Positions 42,654-54,582 are shown, counted from the stretch's first letter. The stretch is 64,000 nucleotides of DNA from Nocardioides daphniae (GCF_004777465.1 NZ_CP038462.1:2356001-2420000); one strand, 5' to 3'. Notes: generated from the sequence alone by a model not told the origin. Translations and numbers: made by a program.

Positions 42654-43436
42654 TCAGCACTTGATGATCTTGCAGGCGAGCTTCTTCAGCAGGCCCAGCA
42701 GGACGTTGACGACCGCCTTGATCGGGTCGGTTCCCGGTGCCGGCGTGGTGGTCGGCGGCGTGGTGGGCGTCGGGGTCGGGCTGGCCGTGGGCGTCGGGCT
42801 CGCGGTGGGCGACGGCGAGGCGGTCGGCGACGGCTCGTCGGTCGGGGTGGGCTCGTCGGTCGGCGTCGGGGCGACGACGTTGACGGTCGCGACGACGGTC
42901 TCCGGCGACTTGGCGGTGCAGGTGACGGCGAGGGCGCTGGTGCTGCCGTCGCTCTTCGTCATGGCCAGGTCGGCGGTGAAGCCGTCGATGGTGACGTTCT
43001 GCGAGCCGAGCGTGTCGGCCACGACCGACCCCTTGCCGCTGACCGGCAGGCTCAGCGAGCCGGTGGTCGACGGGATCGGCGTGCTCGGCAGCGTGGCGCC
43101 CGCGGTGAAGCTCTTGCTCCCGAGCTTGGCGTTGACGGTGGCCGGGCCGGCGAGCGAGCGACCACCCAGGAACGTGTACGCAGCGGCGCGCACGTTGTCA
43201 GGGATGGTCACGGTGCCGGAGAAGGTGGCCTCCGCGGACTGGCCCTGGACGACCTCGGCGGGCGCGGAGATCTCAGCGTCCAGGGTGAACTCCTGGTTGG
43301 TGACGATCGAGGCGGAGCAGTTGAACTTGAGCGACGTCGGAGCGGCGTTGGCCGACGACGACAGGCCGATCAGACCGACGGTGCTCAACGCCGCGGCGGC
43401 GATGAGCGCCACCGGGCGCTTGGTGAATGAACGCAT
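42654..43436 (-). CDS. Secreted protein with Pro/Thr-rich linker and cationic Cys tail
   Basis: A 260-residue exported protein. A signal peptide ends at about SSANA|APT; a beta-rich domain of about 160 residues follows (SLKFNCSASIVTNQEF ... ALAVTCTAK, with one Cys near each end). A Pro/Thr/Ser/Asp/Glu-rich linker with PTPTDE and SPTA repeats comes next, and the tail DPIKAVVNVLLGLLKKLACK is amphipathic, ending in two cysteines. AGGGAGG precedes the ATG. It is paralogous to the next gene (43622-44505). A GTTAC-N6-GTAAC element lies 39 bp upstream. I do not recognise a named function. Confidence 0.75.
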   Translation of the reverse strand: MRSFTKRPVALIAAAALSTVGLIGLSSSANAAPTSLKFNCSASIVTNQEFTLDAEISAPAEVVQGQSAEATFSGTVTIPDNVRAAAYTFLGGRSLAGPATVNAKLGSKSFTAGATLPSTPIPSTTGSLSLPVSGKGSVVADTLGSQNVTIDGFTADLAMTKSDGSTSALAVTCTAKSPETVVATVNVVAPTPTDEPTPTDEPSPTASPSPTASPTPTASPTPTPTTPPTTTPAPGTDPIKAVVNVLLGLLKKLACKIIKC

Positions 43437-43475
43437 TGGGTTTCCCTCCCTAGGAACTGCGCTACGCCTCCGTAG

Positions 43476-43491
43476 GTTACCCCCGCGTAAC
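43476..43491. promoter_or_regulatory. GTTAC-N6-GTAAC element (first secreted gene)
   Basis: An inverted repeat with 5-bp arms, 39 bp before the ATG at 43436. The same sequence at nearly the same distance precedes the paralog (44546-44561) and ccr (57744-57759). It could be a dimeric repressor site or an OmpR-type GTnAC-N6-GTnAC box. Confidence 0.55.
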
Positions 43492-43621
43492 GCATATGTG
43501 ACGGTAGCCACACGACCCCCTGGGAGCCCTTTACGTTCTCACATGACGGACTCCCCAAAATGAGGCAAGCCCCGCCGCGACCACGGGGTCGCGACGGGGC
43601 TCGACGTCAGGAGTCAGCGCG

Positions 43622-44505
43622 TCACTTGACGGTGAACTTCGCGGTCGCCTTCGACTTCTTGGCGGTCTTGTTGCCCTGGAACTCGGCGATGACCGTGTAC
43701 TTGCCCTTGGCCTTCACCTTGGTGAAGACGCCCTTGGCCACGCCCTTCTTGCTGAGGGTCACGGTGCGCTTGCCGACGACCTTCTTGCCCTTCTTCAGGG
43801 TCAGCTTGACCTTGCCCTGGACGGCCTTCTTCTTGTTGTTCACGACCTTGACGTTGACCGTGGCCTTCTTCGCCTTCTTGGCGTAGCCTGGGCGGTGGCC
43901 TTGGTGGCGACCTTGGCCGGAGCGGTGGACTTGGTGACCTCGACGGTCGCCACGGCGGCAGCGGCGTCCTTCGCCACGCAGGTGGCCTCGACGTCAGCGG
44001 TCGTGCCGTCCGACTTCTCCGACTTCAGGTTCGCCTTGAAGCCGGCGATGGTCACGGTCTGGGTGCCCACGGCAGTGGGGGTGAAGGTGGCCGACCCCTT
44101 GGCGGGCAGCACCAGCGGCTGCACCTCGGTGCCACCGGGAACCTCGGTACGGGCCACCTGGGCCACGAGCGGGAGGTCCTGGCCGCCGAACTTGGCGTCG
44201 ATGTCCGCGGTCCCCGAGAGGGCGCGCGCGTTGAGGATGTAGTAGGCCGACTGGCGCACGGTGTTGGAGGCCGACACGGTGCCGTCGAAGGAGAGGGTGA
44301 GCGGCTTGCCCTGCTCGGCCGTGGCGGGAACCTCAACCGCGGCGTCGAAGCCGAACTCCTCGCCCGTCAGGATCGAGACGGAGCAGTTGAACTTGAGCGA
44401 GACGTCGGCCGCCTGGGCGGTGGACGTGACGGTGCCGAGGCCGACGAGGGCGACGGCCGCGGAAGCGCCGGCCACGACGGCACGGCGGAAGATGTTGGTA
44501 CGCAT
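43622..44505 (-). pseudogene. Secreted protein, paralog, with Lys-rich Ig-like C-terminus; one frameshift
   Basis: About 294 residues after correction. A signal peptide (cleavage about TAQA|ADV) is followed by the same beta-rich domain as in the neighbouring gene: SLKFNCSVSILTGEEFGFDA ... ADVEATCVAK. Its C-terminal domain differs: a Lys-rich Ig-like fold, KVKLTLKKGKKVVGKRTVTL and GKYTVIAEFQGN. The frame breaks at about 43885-43889, where one lost base separates the two domains. The ATG at 44505 is used. A GTTAC-N6-GTAAC element lies 40 bp upstream. The basic tail suggests binding to an anionic envelope polymer, which is inference. Confidence 0.72.
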
Positions 44506-44545
44506 TGAGGCTGTTCCCTCCAAGGAAAACGTGGAGCACCGGCGT

Positions 44546-44561
44546 GTTACCAGTGCGTAAC
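44546..44561. promoter_or_regulatory. GTTAC-N6-GTAAC element (second secreted gene)
   Basis: An inverted repeat with 5-bp arms, 40 bp before the ATG at 44505. It is the second member of the three-site set described at 43476-43491. Confidence 0.55.
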
Positions 44562-44659
44562 TTCAAGGGTGAGCGTAGTCACAGTCGTCGAGGAATGGAA
44601 GCGCATCGCCAATTGTCTCGACATGAAGCTCCACGCGCGGGGGCGCGGCGCACGACGTC

Positions 44660-44963
44660 TCAGCCGCGAGGCCGCACCAGCCACTGCACGAGGCCGCCCG
44701 TCAGGAGCACCGCCCCGGCCGCACTCCCCCACCGCAGCACGGTGGCGCGTACGTCCGCCCCACCACACGACACCGGCGTCCGGGCGCGCGAACCACCCGA
44801 AGGTCACCGCGTCGGCGGCACGCAGCCACCAGCCCCAGGGACTCCCGGGGTCGGCCTTGAGAGCGACGAGCAGGCAGGCGCCGGCCAGCAGCAGCGCGAG
44901 GAGCACGCAGAGCCACCACACGACGTACGCGGTCGTCGTGCGCAGGCGGGAGAGGGCAGCCAC
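44660..44963 (-). pseudogene. Small membrane protein, one frameshift
   Basis: About 100 residues after removing one surplus base near 44755-44761. The N-terminal hydrophobic helix is TAYVVWWLCVLLALLLAGAC; a loop (KADPGSPWGWWLRAADAVTF) and a second helix (RWGSAAGAVLLTGGLVQWLV) follow. It starts at GTG 44963, 26 bp after the enoyl-CoA hydratase stop. I do not recognise the family; coding character is supported by the two clear helices in the corrected frame. Confidence 0.55.
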
Positions 44964-44989
44964 GGCGGGGCTCGACGGTGCCGTGCGGC

Positions 44990-45769
44990 TCAGTGGCCGA
45001 CGAACTCGGCCTTGCCCGGACCGTTCTCGACGAACGAATCCATGCCGATCTGACGGTCGGCGGTGGCGAAGAGCGCCGCGAACTGCTGACGCTCGATCTC
45101 CAGGCCGGTCTCGAGGTCGGTCTCGATGCCGCGGTCGATCGACTCCTTGGCCGCGCGCAGCGCCAGGGTCGCCCCCGTGGTGAACTGCGAGGCCCACTCG
45201 ACGGCTTGGGTGTAGACCTCGTCGGCGGGGACCACGCGGTCGACCAGCCCGATGGCCAGCGCCTCGTCGGCCTTGACGAACCGGCCGGTGAAGATCAGGT
45301 CCTTCGCCTTGGCCGGCCCGACCAGGCGCGTCAGCCGCTGGGTGCCACCCGCGCCCGGGATGATGCCGAGCAGGATCTCGGGCTGGCCCAGGACCGCGTT
45401 GTCGGCCGCGAAGCGGACGTCGGCGCAGAGCGCGAGCTCGCACCCGCCGCCCAGGGCGTAGCCGTTGATCGCGGCGACGACCGGCTTGGGGATGCGCGTG
45501 AGGGCACCGAGGGAGGACTGCAGGCCGGCGGAGCGCTTGACCATGTCGGCGTGCGACATCTGGGCCATCTCCTTGACGTCGGCGCCGGCGGCGAAGACGC
45601 GCTCGCCGCCCCAGATCACCACCGCCTTGACGTCGTCACGCTCGGTCGCCTCGAGGGCTGCGGCGCGGATCTCCTCCTGCACCTGCTTGTCGAGGGCGTT
45701 CATCTTCGGCCGGTCGAGGCGGATGGTCCCGACCCCGTCGTTGACCTGGAGACTGACGAACTCACCCAT
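44990..45769 (-). CDS. Enoyl-CoA hydratase
   Basis: A 259-residue crotonase-fold enzyme that adds water to trans-2-enoyl-CoA in beta-oxidation. The oxyanion-hole segment FAAGADVKEMAQM, the block INGYALGGGCELALCADVRF and the catalytic-Glu stretch GQPEILLGIIPGAGGTQRL are complete, with both Glu positions present, supporting hydratase activity. AGGAGAAG precedes the ATG at 45769. Confidence 0.93.
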   Translation of the reverse strand: MGEFVSLQVNDGVGTIRLDRPKMNALDKQVQEEIRAAALEATERDDVKAVVIWGGERVFAAGADVKEMAQMSHADMVKRSAGLQSSLGALTRIPKPVVAAINGYALGGGCELALCADVRFAADNAVLGQPEILLGIIPGAGGTQRLTRLVGPAKAKDLIFTGRFVKADEALAIGLVDRVVPADEVYTQAVEWASQFTTGATLALRAAKESIDRGIETDLETGLEIERQQFAALFATADRQIGMDSFVENGPGKAEFVGH

Positions 45770-45917
45770 GACTTCTCCTGCACTCGTCGGCGGCGACCCG
45801 GCGTGGGCGCCCGTGTGGCGCGAGCCTAGCCCTGCCCGGCCCTGCCGCGGTTCCTAGCCCCGACCGCCTCTGGGGCTCGGGGGTGTGGCGATCCCCGACG
45901 AGGGGTAGTGGGAGGTC

Positions 45918-46441
45918 ATGGCCATCTCACGTCGTATCGCTCGCCCCCTGCTCAGCAGCGCCTTCCTCGCCACCGGCGTCCAGGTGCTGAAGGATCCCGG
46001 TCCCGCCGGTGAAGGCCTCCGCGCCTGGGCCGACCGGGTCGTCCCGGCCGCCCGGGCCAAGGGCATCCCGCTCCCCAGGACCCGGCGGTGCTCGCGCGGG
46101 CTGCCGCCGCCGTCCAGATCGGCGCGGCCGGTGCACTCGCCCTCGGCAAGGCGCCGCGTCTCTCCGCCGCCCTCCTGGCCGCCTCGCTCGCCCCCACCGC
46201 CCTGGCCGCGAACCCCCTCGACTCCTCCGCCGACCCCCGCCACCGGCAGCGCAACATCGCGGAGACCGCCAAGAACGCCAGCCTGCTCGGCGGTGTGCTG
46301 CTGGCCAGCGTCGACACCGAGGGCCGTCCGGGCCTGGCCTGGCGCGCCCGCCGCGCAACACGCGACGCCAAGCGGCAGGCTGCCCACCTCGCCAAGGAGG
46401 CGCGCCTCGAGGCCCGCCTCGCGGCGAAGTCACTGACCTGA
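45918..46441 (+). pseudogene. DoxX family membrane protein, one frameshift
   Basis: A DoxX-like protein of about 174 residues after correction: MAISRRIARPLLSSAFLATG, VQIGAAGALALGKAPRLSAA and KNASLLGGVLLASVDTEGRP are typical helices and motifs of the family. The frame breaks at a C-run (46073-46076), where four C stand for an expected five. GGGAGG lies 5 nt before the ATG. DoxX proteins are membrane proteins tied to redox or thiol stress in mycobacteria; no partner is adjacent here. Confidence 0.78.
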
Positions 46442-46487
46442 CGCGCGGTCCGGCCCGCCGCCACCATCACGTGGCTATCGTGAGCGC

Positions 46488-47288
46488 GTGACCCTTCCGC
46501 CCAGCCTCTCCACCACGCGCCCGGGGGTGGCGCGTGTCTGGTGGCCGGCCGACCTCGTCGACGGCGGGTTCCGCGAGGCGACCAGCTTCGTCGCGGCGCT
46601 CGTCGCCCGGGGCCTGCACGACCACGGCCGTGTGGAGGCGTGGATCGACCCGGCCGACGAGACCTCCCAGCGCGTCGCCACCTGGGCAGGGCTGCAGCGC
46701 GAGGGCATCGTGCGCGGCGGCCACGTGGAGGACGGGCAGCACCATGACCGCATCGTGTACGCCCGCCTCGCCACCGACCCGCCGATCACCGAGCCGGGCG
46801 GCTTCCGGGCGCTGCTCAACTCCTTCCTCCCCCGCAAGCGCGCGATCGGGCAGATGCTCATGCGCGACCCGGACGACCGGGTCCTCATGTGCGAGCTCAC
46901 CTACAAGCCCGACTGGGACCTCCCCGGTGGCGTGCTGGAGGTCGGCGAGTCGCCCGCCACCGGCGTCACCCGCGAGATCGACGAGGAGTGCGGCATCCAC
47001 GTCCCGGCCGGGCGCCTCCTGGTCACCGACTGGCTCCCGGAGTGGAGCGGGTGGGACGACGCGTTGTGCCTGGTCTTCGACGGCGGCGTCCACGACGTCG
47101 ACCTGCCCCAGCGGGTGACGCTGGAGGAGCGGGAGATCCGCGCCGTCCGCTTCTGCACCCTCGACGAGGTGCGTGCCAACGCCGCCGAGTTCACCGCGCG
47201 CCGCGTCGAAGCCGCGCTCGCGAGCGTGCCGTCGGGAGCTGCGTACACCGAGTCGGGTCGCCCCGCCTCGTCACCCCACCCCCACTGA
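46488..47288 (+). CDS. GNAT-like/NUDIX hydrolase fusion protein
   Basis: 266 residues. The N-terminal 105 or so residues resemble the C-terminal half of a RimJ/RimL acetyltransferase (EAWIDPADETSQRVATWAGL, REGIVRGGHVEDGQHHDRIV). The C-terminal domain is NUDIX with a full box, GGVLEVGESPATGVTREIDE followed by ECGI. NUDIX enzymes cleave nucleoside diphosphate derivatives; the substrate is unknown. It starts at GTG 46488, with TATCGT 6 nt upstream (leaderless). The last codons lie in a 16-bp tandem duplication. Confidence 0.82.
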   Translation: MTLPPSLSTTRPGVARVWWPADLVDGGFREATSFVAALVARGLHDHGRVEAWIDPADETSQRVATWAGLQREGIVRGGHVEDGQHHDRIVYARLATDPPITEPGGFRALLNSFLPRKRAIGQMLMRDPDDRVLMCELTYKPDWDLPGGVLEVGESPATGVTREIDEECGIHVPAGRLLVTDWLPEWSGWDDALCLVFDGGVHDVDLPQRVTLEEREIRAVRFCTLDEVRANAAEFTARRVEAALASVPSGAAYTESGRPASSPHPH

Positions 47289-47316
47289 CGCCTTGTTCCG
47301 CTGACGCCTTGTTCCG
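47285..47316. repeat. 16-bp tandem duplication
   Basis: CTGACGCCTTGTTCCG occurs twice back to back. The first copy contains the stop codon of the NUDIX gene. It is probably a replication slip; it sits upstream of the ppdK promoter region. Confidence 0.7.
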
Positions 47317-47389
47317 CTGGGTGGAAAACCCCCATCAGGACCTCACCCAGCCCTTCCCGGCGAAATCTGTCTGAGGTTTCATTGGGGGC

Positions 47390-50056
<2,667 letters not shown>

Positions 50057-50063
50057 GCCCTCT

Positions 50064-50109
50064 GACGCCGAAGGGCGCCGACCCGCGTGGGTCGGCGCCC
50101 TTCGGCGTC
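50064..50109. terminator. Bidirectional terminator (ppdK / YbbN-type gene)
   Basis: A perfect 21-bp stem (arms 50064-50084 and 50089-50109) with a 4-nt GCGT loop, between convergent stop codons at 50056 and 50121. It is the longest perfect stem I found in the window. Confidence 0.9.
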
Positions 50110-50120
50110 GTCAGGGTGCC

Positions 50121-51080
50121 TCAGAAGAGCGCGGAGGCCAGGTTCTGGCGCCCGCGCAGCACGCGCGGGTCGTCGTTGCCGACGGCGCCGAAGAGCGCGA
50201 CGAGGTGGTCGCGCACCTTCGTACGCTCGTCGCCGGACGTGCGGCGTACGGCCTCGACCAGACGGTTGAAGGCGTCCTCGACGTGGCCGCCCAGCATGTC
50301 GAGGTCGGCCACCATGATCTGGGCGTCGAGGTCGTCGGGCGCGTCCGCGGCAGCGCGGCGGGCCTCCTGCAGGTCGACGCCGCGGGTGCGCTGGAGCAAC
50401 TTGGCCATCGCGAGCCCGGCCGCCGCCTCGGTGTCGGCGGGGTTGGCGTCGACCAGTTTCTGGTACTCGGCCACGGCGCGGTCGATGTCGCCCTCGCCGA
50501 GCGCGTCCTGGGCGGCGGCGTAGCGCGGGTCGACCGCGGGGACGCCCGCCTCGTCGGCCACGACGGTGCTGCGGGGCTGGTGGCGCCCGGTGATGCCCTG
50601 GGTGGTGAGCTGCTGGGCGACCTGGGTGAGGGCGGTGCGCAGCTGGTCGATCGGCGCGACGTCCTGGAAGAGCGGCATCGGACGACCGTCCACGACGGCG
50701 ACCACGATCGGGATGCTCGGGATCTGCATGGCCTGGGCGATCTGCGGCACGGCGTCGACGTCGACGGTCGCGACGAGGAAGCGGCCCTCGAACTCGTCGG
50801 CCAGCGTCGTCATGTCCTCGGCCAGGTCGGCGCTCTCCGGCATGCGGGCCGCGGAGAAGAAGACCAGCAGGACGGGAGCCGTCATCGACGCCTCGAGCAC
50901 GGCCTGGAAGTTCTGCTCGTCGGCCGGCACCGAGTAGGCCGTGCCTCCCCCGACACCGCCACCACCGCCACCGGTCGCCGCACCGCTGGCGGGCTGGCCG
51001 GAGGGAGCGCTGGGAGGAGCCTGACGCTTCAGCGCGGAGAGGTCGTAGGCACCGGGACGGGAGAACGGCTGCTGGCTCAT
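50121..51080 (-). CDS. YbbN/CnoX-type co-chaperone (thioredoxin-TPR)
   Basis: A 319-residue protein. A Gly/Pro/Ala-rich N-terminus is followed by a thioredoxin-like domain (APVLLVFFSAARMPESADLA) in which the CxxC active site is replaced by AARM, so it is redox-inactive at that site. TPR-like repeats follow (YAAAQDALGEGDIDRAVAEY, DADTEAAAGLA-type). This matches actinobacterial YbbN/tetratricopeptide co-chaperones, which assist GroEL or DnaK. It starts at ATG 51080, with GACAAT 7 nt upstream. Confidence 0.85.
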   Translation of the reverse strand: MSQQPFSRPGAYDLSALKRQAPPSAPSGQPASGAATGGGGGGVGGGTAYSVPADEQNFQAVLEASMTAPVLLVFFSAARMPESADLAEDMTTLADEFEGRFLVATVDVDAVPQIAQAMQIPSIPIVVAVVDGRPMPLFQDVAPIDQLRTALTQVAQQLTTQGITGRHQPRSTVVADEAGVPAVDPRYAAAQDALGEGDIDRAVAEYQKLVDANPADTEAAAGLAMAKLLQRTRGVDLQEARRAAADAPDDLDAQIMVADLDMLGGHVEDAFNRLVEAVRRTSGDERTKVRDHLVALFGAVGNDDPRVLRGRQNLASALF

Positions 51081-51183
51081 GGCGCCCATTGTCGCGGATG
51101 CCGACAACGGCCCGCCCGCAGGCTCGGCCTGTGCACCTCCCCCTGCCCGTCCGGGCGCGGCGCCGCTCTCGCATACTCCACGG

Positions 51184-53072
51184 GTGACCACCCGCTCCAC
51201 CGGCCCTGCGCGCGCCGCGCAGGCGTTCACGGAGGCGAGCACGTGGCGGCAGGTCGGGGGCCGGCTCGCGGTCCTCGCGCCCGTCCACCTGGCCCTGGCC
51301 TGGGTCGCCTCGACGTCCCGGCTGCCGGAGGTGCCCGCCGGGGCGGTCTGGCCCGCGGCCGGGGTCGCTGCCCTGTGGATCTCGACGGCCTCACGGCGCA
51401 GCCTGCCGTGAGACCTGGCCACGCTGGCGCTGAGCACGTTCGTGGTCGCCGCGGCGCGCGGCGATGTCCTCCCCAGCCTCGCCGCTGCCGCGGTGGCGGC
51501 GGCAGCCGCCTGGCTCTTCCGACTCCTCGTACGCGGGTGGTCGCCCTCACGGAGCACGCCCGCCACCGCAGTCGCACGCCTCGCTCCGTTCCTCTCGCTG
51601 GCCGCCGCGTCCGTGGTGGTCGCCCTGGCGGAGAACGCGGCGACCGCGGCCGTGCTGGCGCTGACCGACGGAGCGGTGGAGTGGCCCGTCGGGCTGCGCT
51701 GGTGGCGGACCCTGACGGGCGTCTTCACGCTCACCGCGACGGGGCAGCTCGTGCTGGCGGCGATGGCGTCGTCCGGGGTGCCGCGCAGCGGAGCCGTGGC
51801 CGGACGGAGGCCCCTTCCCGCCCGACGGGTCCTCGAGGTCGTCGCCCTGCTGCTCCTCACGCTGGGCCTGACGGCCGTGACGCTGCAGCTCTTCCCCGAC
51901 CTCCCCCTCGCGTTCCTGCTCTTCGTCCCGGCTGCCTGGGTCGGCGTCCGCTTCCCTCCGGTCGCCGCCGCGAGCAGCGCCGGCGCCGTGGGCGGGGCGA
52001 CGATCGCCTTCACCCTCGCCGGCCGGGGGCTCTTCTCCGACCTCGGCTCCGCCCTGGTCTCCGTGCTCGTCACGCAGACCTTCTTCGTGGTGCTCTTCAC
52101 CACGACACTGGTGCTGTCCCTGCTGAGCACGCAGCTGCGCACCGCGGAGCAGCGAGCCCAGCAGCGTGCCCAGCTCCTGGACCGGGTGATGACCGCCAGC
52201 AGCAGCGGCGTGGTGCTCATCGACCGGGACGAGCGTGTCCTGCTGGCCAACCGCGCGGGCCGCCAGCTGCTCAGGCTGCCCAGGCCCCCCGTCACGGCCG
52301 ACCAGCTCGGCTTCGGGCGCTTGACGCGCGGCGACGGCACGCCCCTCACGCCCCACGAGCAGCCGCACCGTCGGGCGCTCGCCGGCGGCACCGTGACCGA
52401 CGAGGACCTCCACCTGCCGGACGGCACGCGCACGTCCGTGCTCCGCGTCACCGCACTCCCGCTGGGCGACGAGGTGCTGCTGACCTTCGCCGACGTCACC
52501 GCGGAGCTCGCCCACACCACCGCGTTGCAGGAGTTCGCGGGCGAGGTCGCCCACGACCTCAAGAACCCGCTCACCGTGGTGGAGGGCTGGAGCGAGGTCC
52601 TCGAGGGCGAGTTCCTTGAGGCCGGGGCCGTGCCGTCGAGCAGCGGCCTGCCGATGGAACGCCGCGTACGGACCGCGGCCGCACGGATGAGCAGCCTCAT
52701 CGACGACCTGTCCAGCACCGGGTGGCGGCCGACCGGGTCCTGCTGCACCAGCTGCTCGACAACCTGGTCGGCAACGCGGTGAAGTACGTGGCCGCCGGCA
52801 CGCGACCCCGGATCCTCGTACGCAGCCTCCTCGACGGGGACGGCCGGGTGCGCGTCGAGGTCGCCGACAACGGCCTGGGCATCCCCGACGACCAGCGCGC
52901 CAGGATCTTCGAGAGCCTCTACCGGCTGGACCGGCCGGGCTACTCAGGGACCGGCCTGGGGCTCGCGATCTGTGCCCGCATCGTGCAGCGGCACGGCGGC
53001 GTGCTGCGCGTGGAGGACGGCCCCGGCGGGACCGGCAGCACCTTCGTCCTGACGCTCCCCGCGGCCGACTGA
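51184..53072 (+). pseudogene. Membrane sensor histidine kinase, decayed (stop plus deletion)
   Basis: A kinase with an N-terminal multi-helix sensor of MASE1 type (VPAGAVWPAAGVAALWISTA and later helices), a PAS domain (VVLIDRDERVLLANRAGRQL), HisKA (FAGEVAHDLKNPLTVVEGWS) and HATPase_c (LLDNLVGNAVKYV, DNGLGIPDDQRARIFESL, GTGLGLAICARIV). An in-frame TGA at 51409-51411 interrupts the sensor. Near 52715-52725 the text jumps from the end of HisKA (SSLIDDL) almost straight into HATPase_c, in another frame, so a linker of roughly 50 residues is missing. Two independent lesions make true decay more likely here than elsewhere in the window. Confidence 0.78.
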
Positions 53073-53280
53073 GACCGTGACGCCCCGTGGTCCCGTGAAT
53101 GGCCGGTGGAGTGGTCCAGACACTTACCGTCAGCGATGCCGGAATGTGGGAACGGCCCTTCCCTCCCCTGCTCGCGGAGTGGTAGAAACGATGGGTCTGC
53201 TGACTGCCGCCAGCAGACGCATCCCGACCGGCGCGACAGCCTGAGCACCTGTCGCCCGTGAGTTCCGTGGGGGGACAACT

Positions 53281-54021
53281 GTGATCGACGTCGGTTTTGA
53301 CTTCACCGGCCGCCACGTCCTGGTGACGGGCGGGACGCGCGGCCTCGGCCTCGCCATGGCGCAGGCCTTCCGCACCGCCGGCGCCCGGGTGTCCGTGACC
53401 GGCACGAAGATCCTTCCGTCCCTGTACGACGCCGACCTCTCGGGCTTCGACTACCACCAGCTCCAGCTCTCCAGCGCCGACGCGATCGAGTCCTTCGTCG
53501 AGAAGATCGGCTCCGTCGACGTGCTGGTCAACGCGGCTGGTGCGCGCCTCTCCTCCAGCATGGACGAGCACGAGCGCGAGTTCCTCTGCCACTCGGCCCG
53601 CCTCGGCTTCGTGGGCCCGCAGCGCCTGACCCAGCAGCTGCGCCACCGCATCTGTGCCTCCACGGCCCCGGGCGGCGGCGCCGTCGTGCACACCAGTCCG
53701 ACGCTCGCGTGGCTGGAGCTGACCCAGACCTCGGCCGACGCGGAGAACGAGCTGCGCGCGCAGACCGCCCAGGCCGGTCGCGCCTGGTCGCGCATCGGGG
53801 CCCGGGTCAACACCGTCCTCACGCCCCACCGGGTGGCGGTGCCCAGCCAGCAGCGCCTCGTCGCCAGCGTGGTGACCGTCGACTCCGGCACGGTGCTCAC
53901 CCGCCCCCGGACCACCCCCGAGGTGAACGCCGACGAGGTCGCCACCATCGCGATGTTCCTGGCCAGCACCGGCGCGGCCGCCCTCAGCGGCCAGACCATC
54001 CACGCGACGGTCCGCCGCTAG
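53281..54021 (+). CDS. SDR-family protein with degenerate active site
   Basis: A 246-residue short-chain dehydrogenase/reductase fold. The cofactor motif LVTGGTRGLGLAMAQAF and the NAAG motif (DVLVNAAGARLSS) are intact, and the C-terminus ends in the usual FLASTGAAALSGQTIHATV. The catalytic YxxxK pair is missing: where it should follow the Ser strand the sequence reads HTSPTLAWLELTQTSADAEN. It may bind NAD(P) without ordinary dehydrogenase activity. GTG start at 53281 with a GGGGGG site. Confidence 0.8.
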   Translation: MIDVGFDFTGRHVLVTGGTRGLGLAMAQAFRTAGARVSVTGTKILPSLYDADLSGFDYHQLQLSSADAIESFVEKIGSVDVLVNAAGARLSSSMDEHEREFLCHSARLGFVGPQRLTQQLRHRICASTAPGGGAVVHTSPTLAWLELTQTSADAENELRAQTAQAGRAWSRIGARVNTVLTPHRVAVPSQQRLVASVVTVDSGTVLTRPRTTPEVNADEVATIAMFLASTGAAALSGQTIHATVRR

Positions 54022-54036
54022 GCCAGCGGGTGCCCC

Positions 54037-54558
54037 TCAGTTGGGGCGGGGGCCACGCAGGCCAGCGCGCTGCACGACGCGCTGGATCGACTGGTCCCGC
54101 TCGTTGGGTCGACTGACGAACCGGATGTCGCGCAGGCCCTGCTCCTGGGCGGCCGACTCGAAGCAGAAGTGGCCGTAGCCCAGGACCCGCCCCACGAAGG
54201 GCTTGGTCACGGTGATGTCGAGGATGCGCGACAGGGGCATGGTGGCGGCCTGCCGGTCGAGGACCCCCTTGACGCGGAAGACGCGCATGTTCGTGATGAC
54301 GAACCGGTCCATGTGCTCGGTCAAGGCCAGCCAGGCGGCGTGCCCCCACAGCAGCAGCCAGACGACCAGCGGGAGCCAGCCGATCTCGGCCCGCACGAAC
54401 GGGACGGCCAGCAGCACCAGCCCGCCGAGCACGAACTCCATCCCCGCGCGCACGTAGGCGGCCCAGTGGTGGCGCACCTCGTCGACCACCACCTCGCCCT
54501 CGTCACGCAGGAGGTACTGGCCGATGTCGGGGTCGAGGAACCCGGAGATCAGGCCCAT
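54037..54558 (-). CDS. PH-domain (bPH2/DUF304) membrane protein
   Basis: A 173-residue protein: an N-terminal DIGQYLLRDEGEVVVDEVRH, two adjacent membrane helices (LGGLVLLAVPFVRAEIGWLP region), then a bacterial PH-like domain with FVITNMRVFRVKGVLDR and MPLSRILDITVTKPFVGRVL. The family is common in actinobacteria and thought to be membrane-associated; the role is unknown. It follows a 56-residue membrane protein gene by 24 bp on the same strand and is convergent with the SDR gene. Confidence 0.85.
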   Translation of the reverse strand: MGLISGFLDPDIGQYLLRDEGEVVVDEVRHHWAAYVRAGMEFVLGGLVLLAVPFVRAEIGWLPLVVWLLLWGHAAWLALTEHMDRFVITNMRVFRVKGVLDRQAATMPLSRILDITVTKPFVGRVLGYGHFCFESAAQEQGLRDIRFVSRPNERDQSIQRVVQRAGLRGPRPN

Positions 54559-54582
54559 GGTCAGCCGGCCGCCATCGTCGCC

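Noticed and set aside
51409..51411. TGA read as selenocysteine in the second kinase
   Set aside because: The residue lies in a membrane sensor with no selenoprotein relatives and no selenocysteine insertion hairpin evident; the gene has a second lesion anyway.
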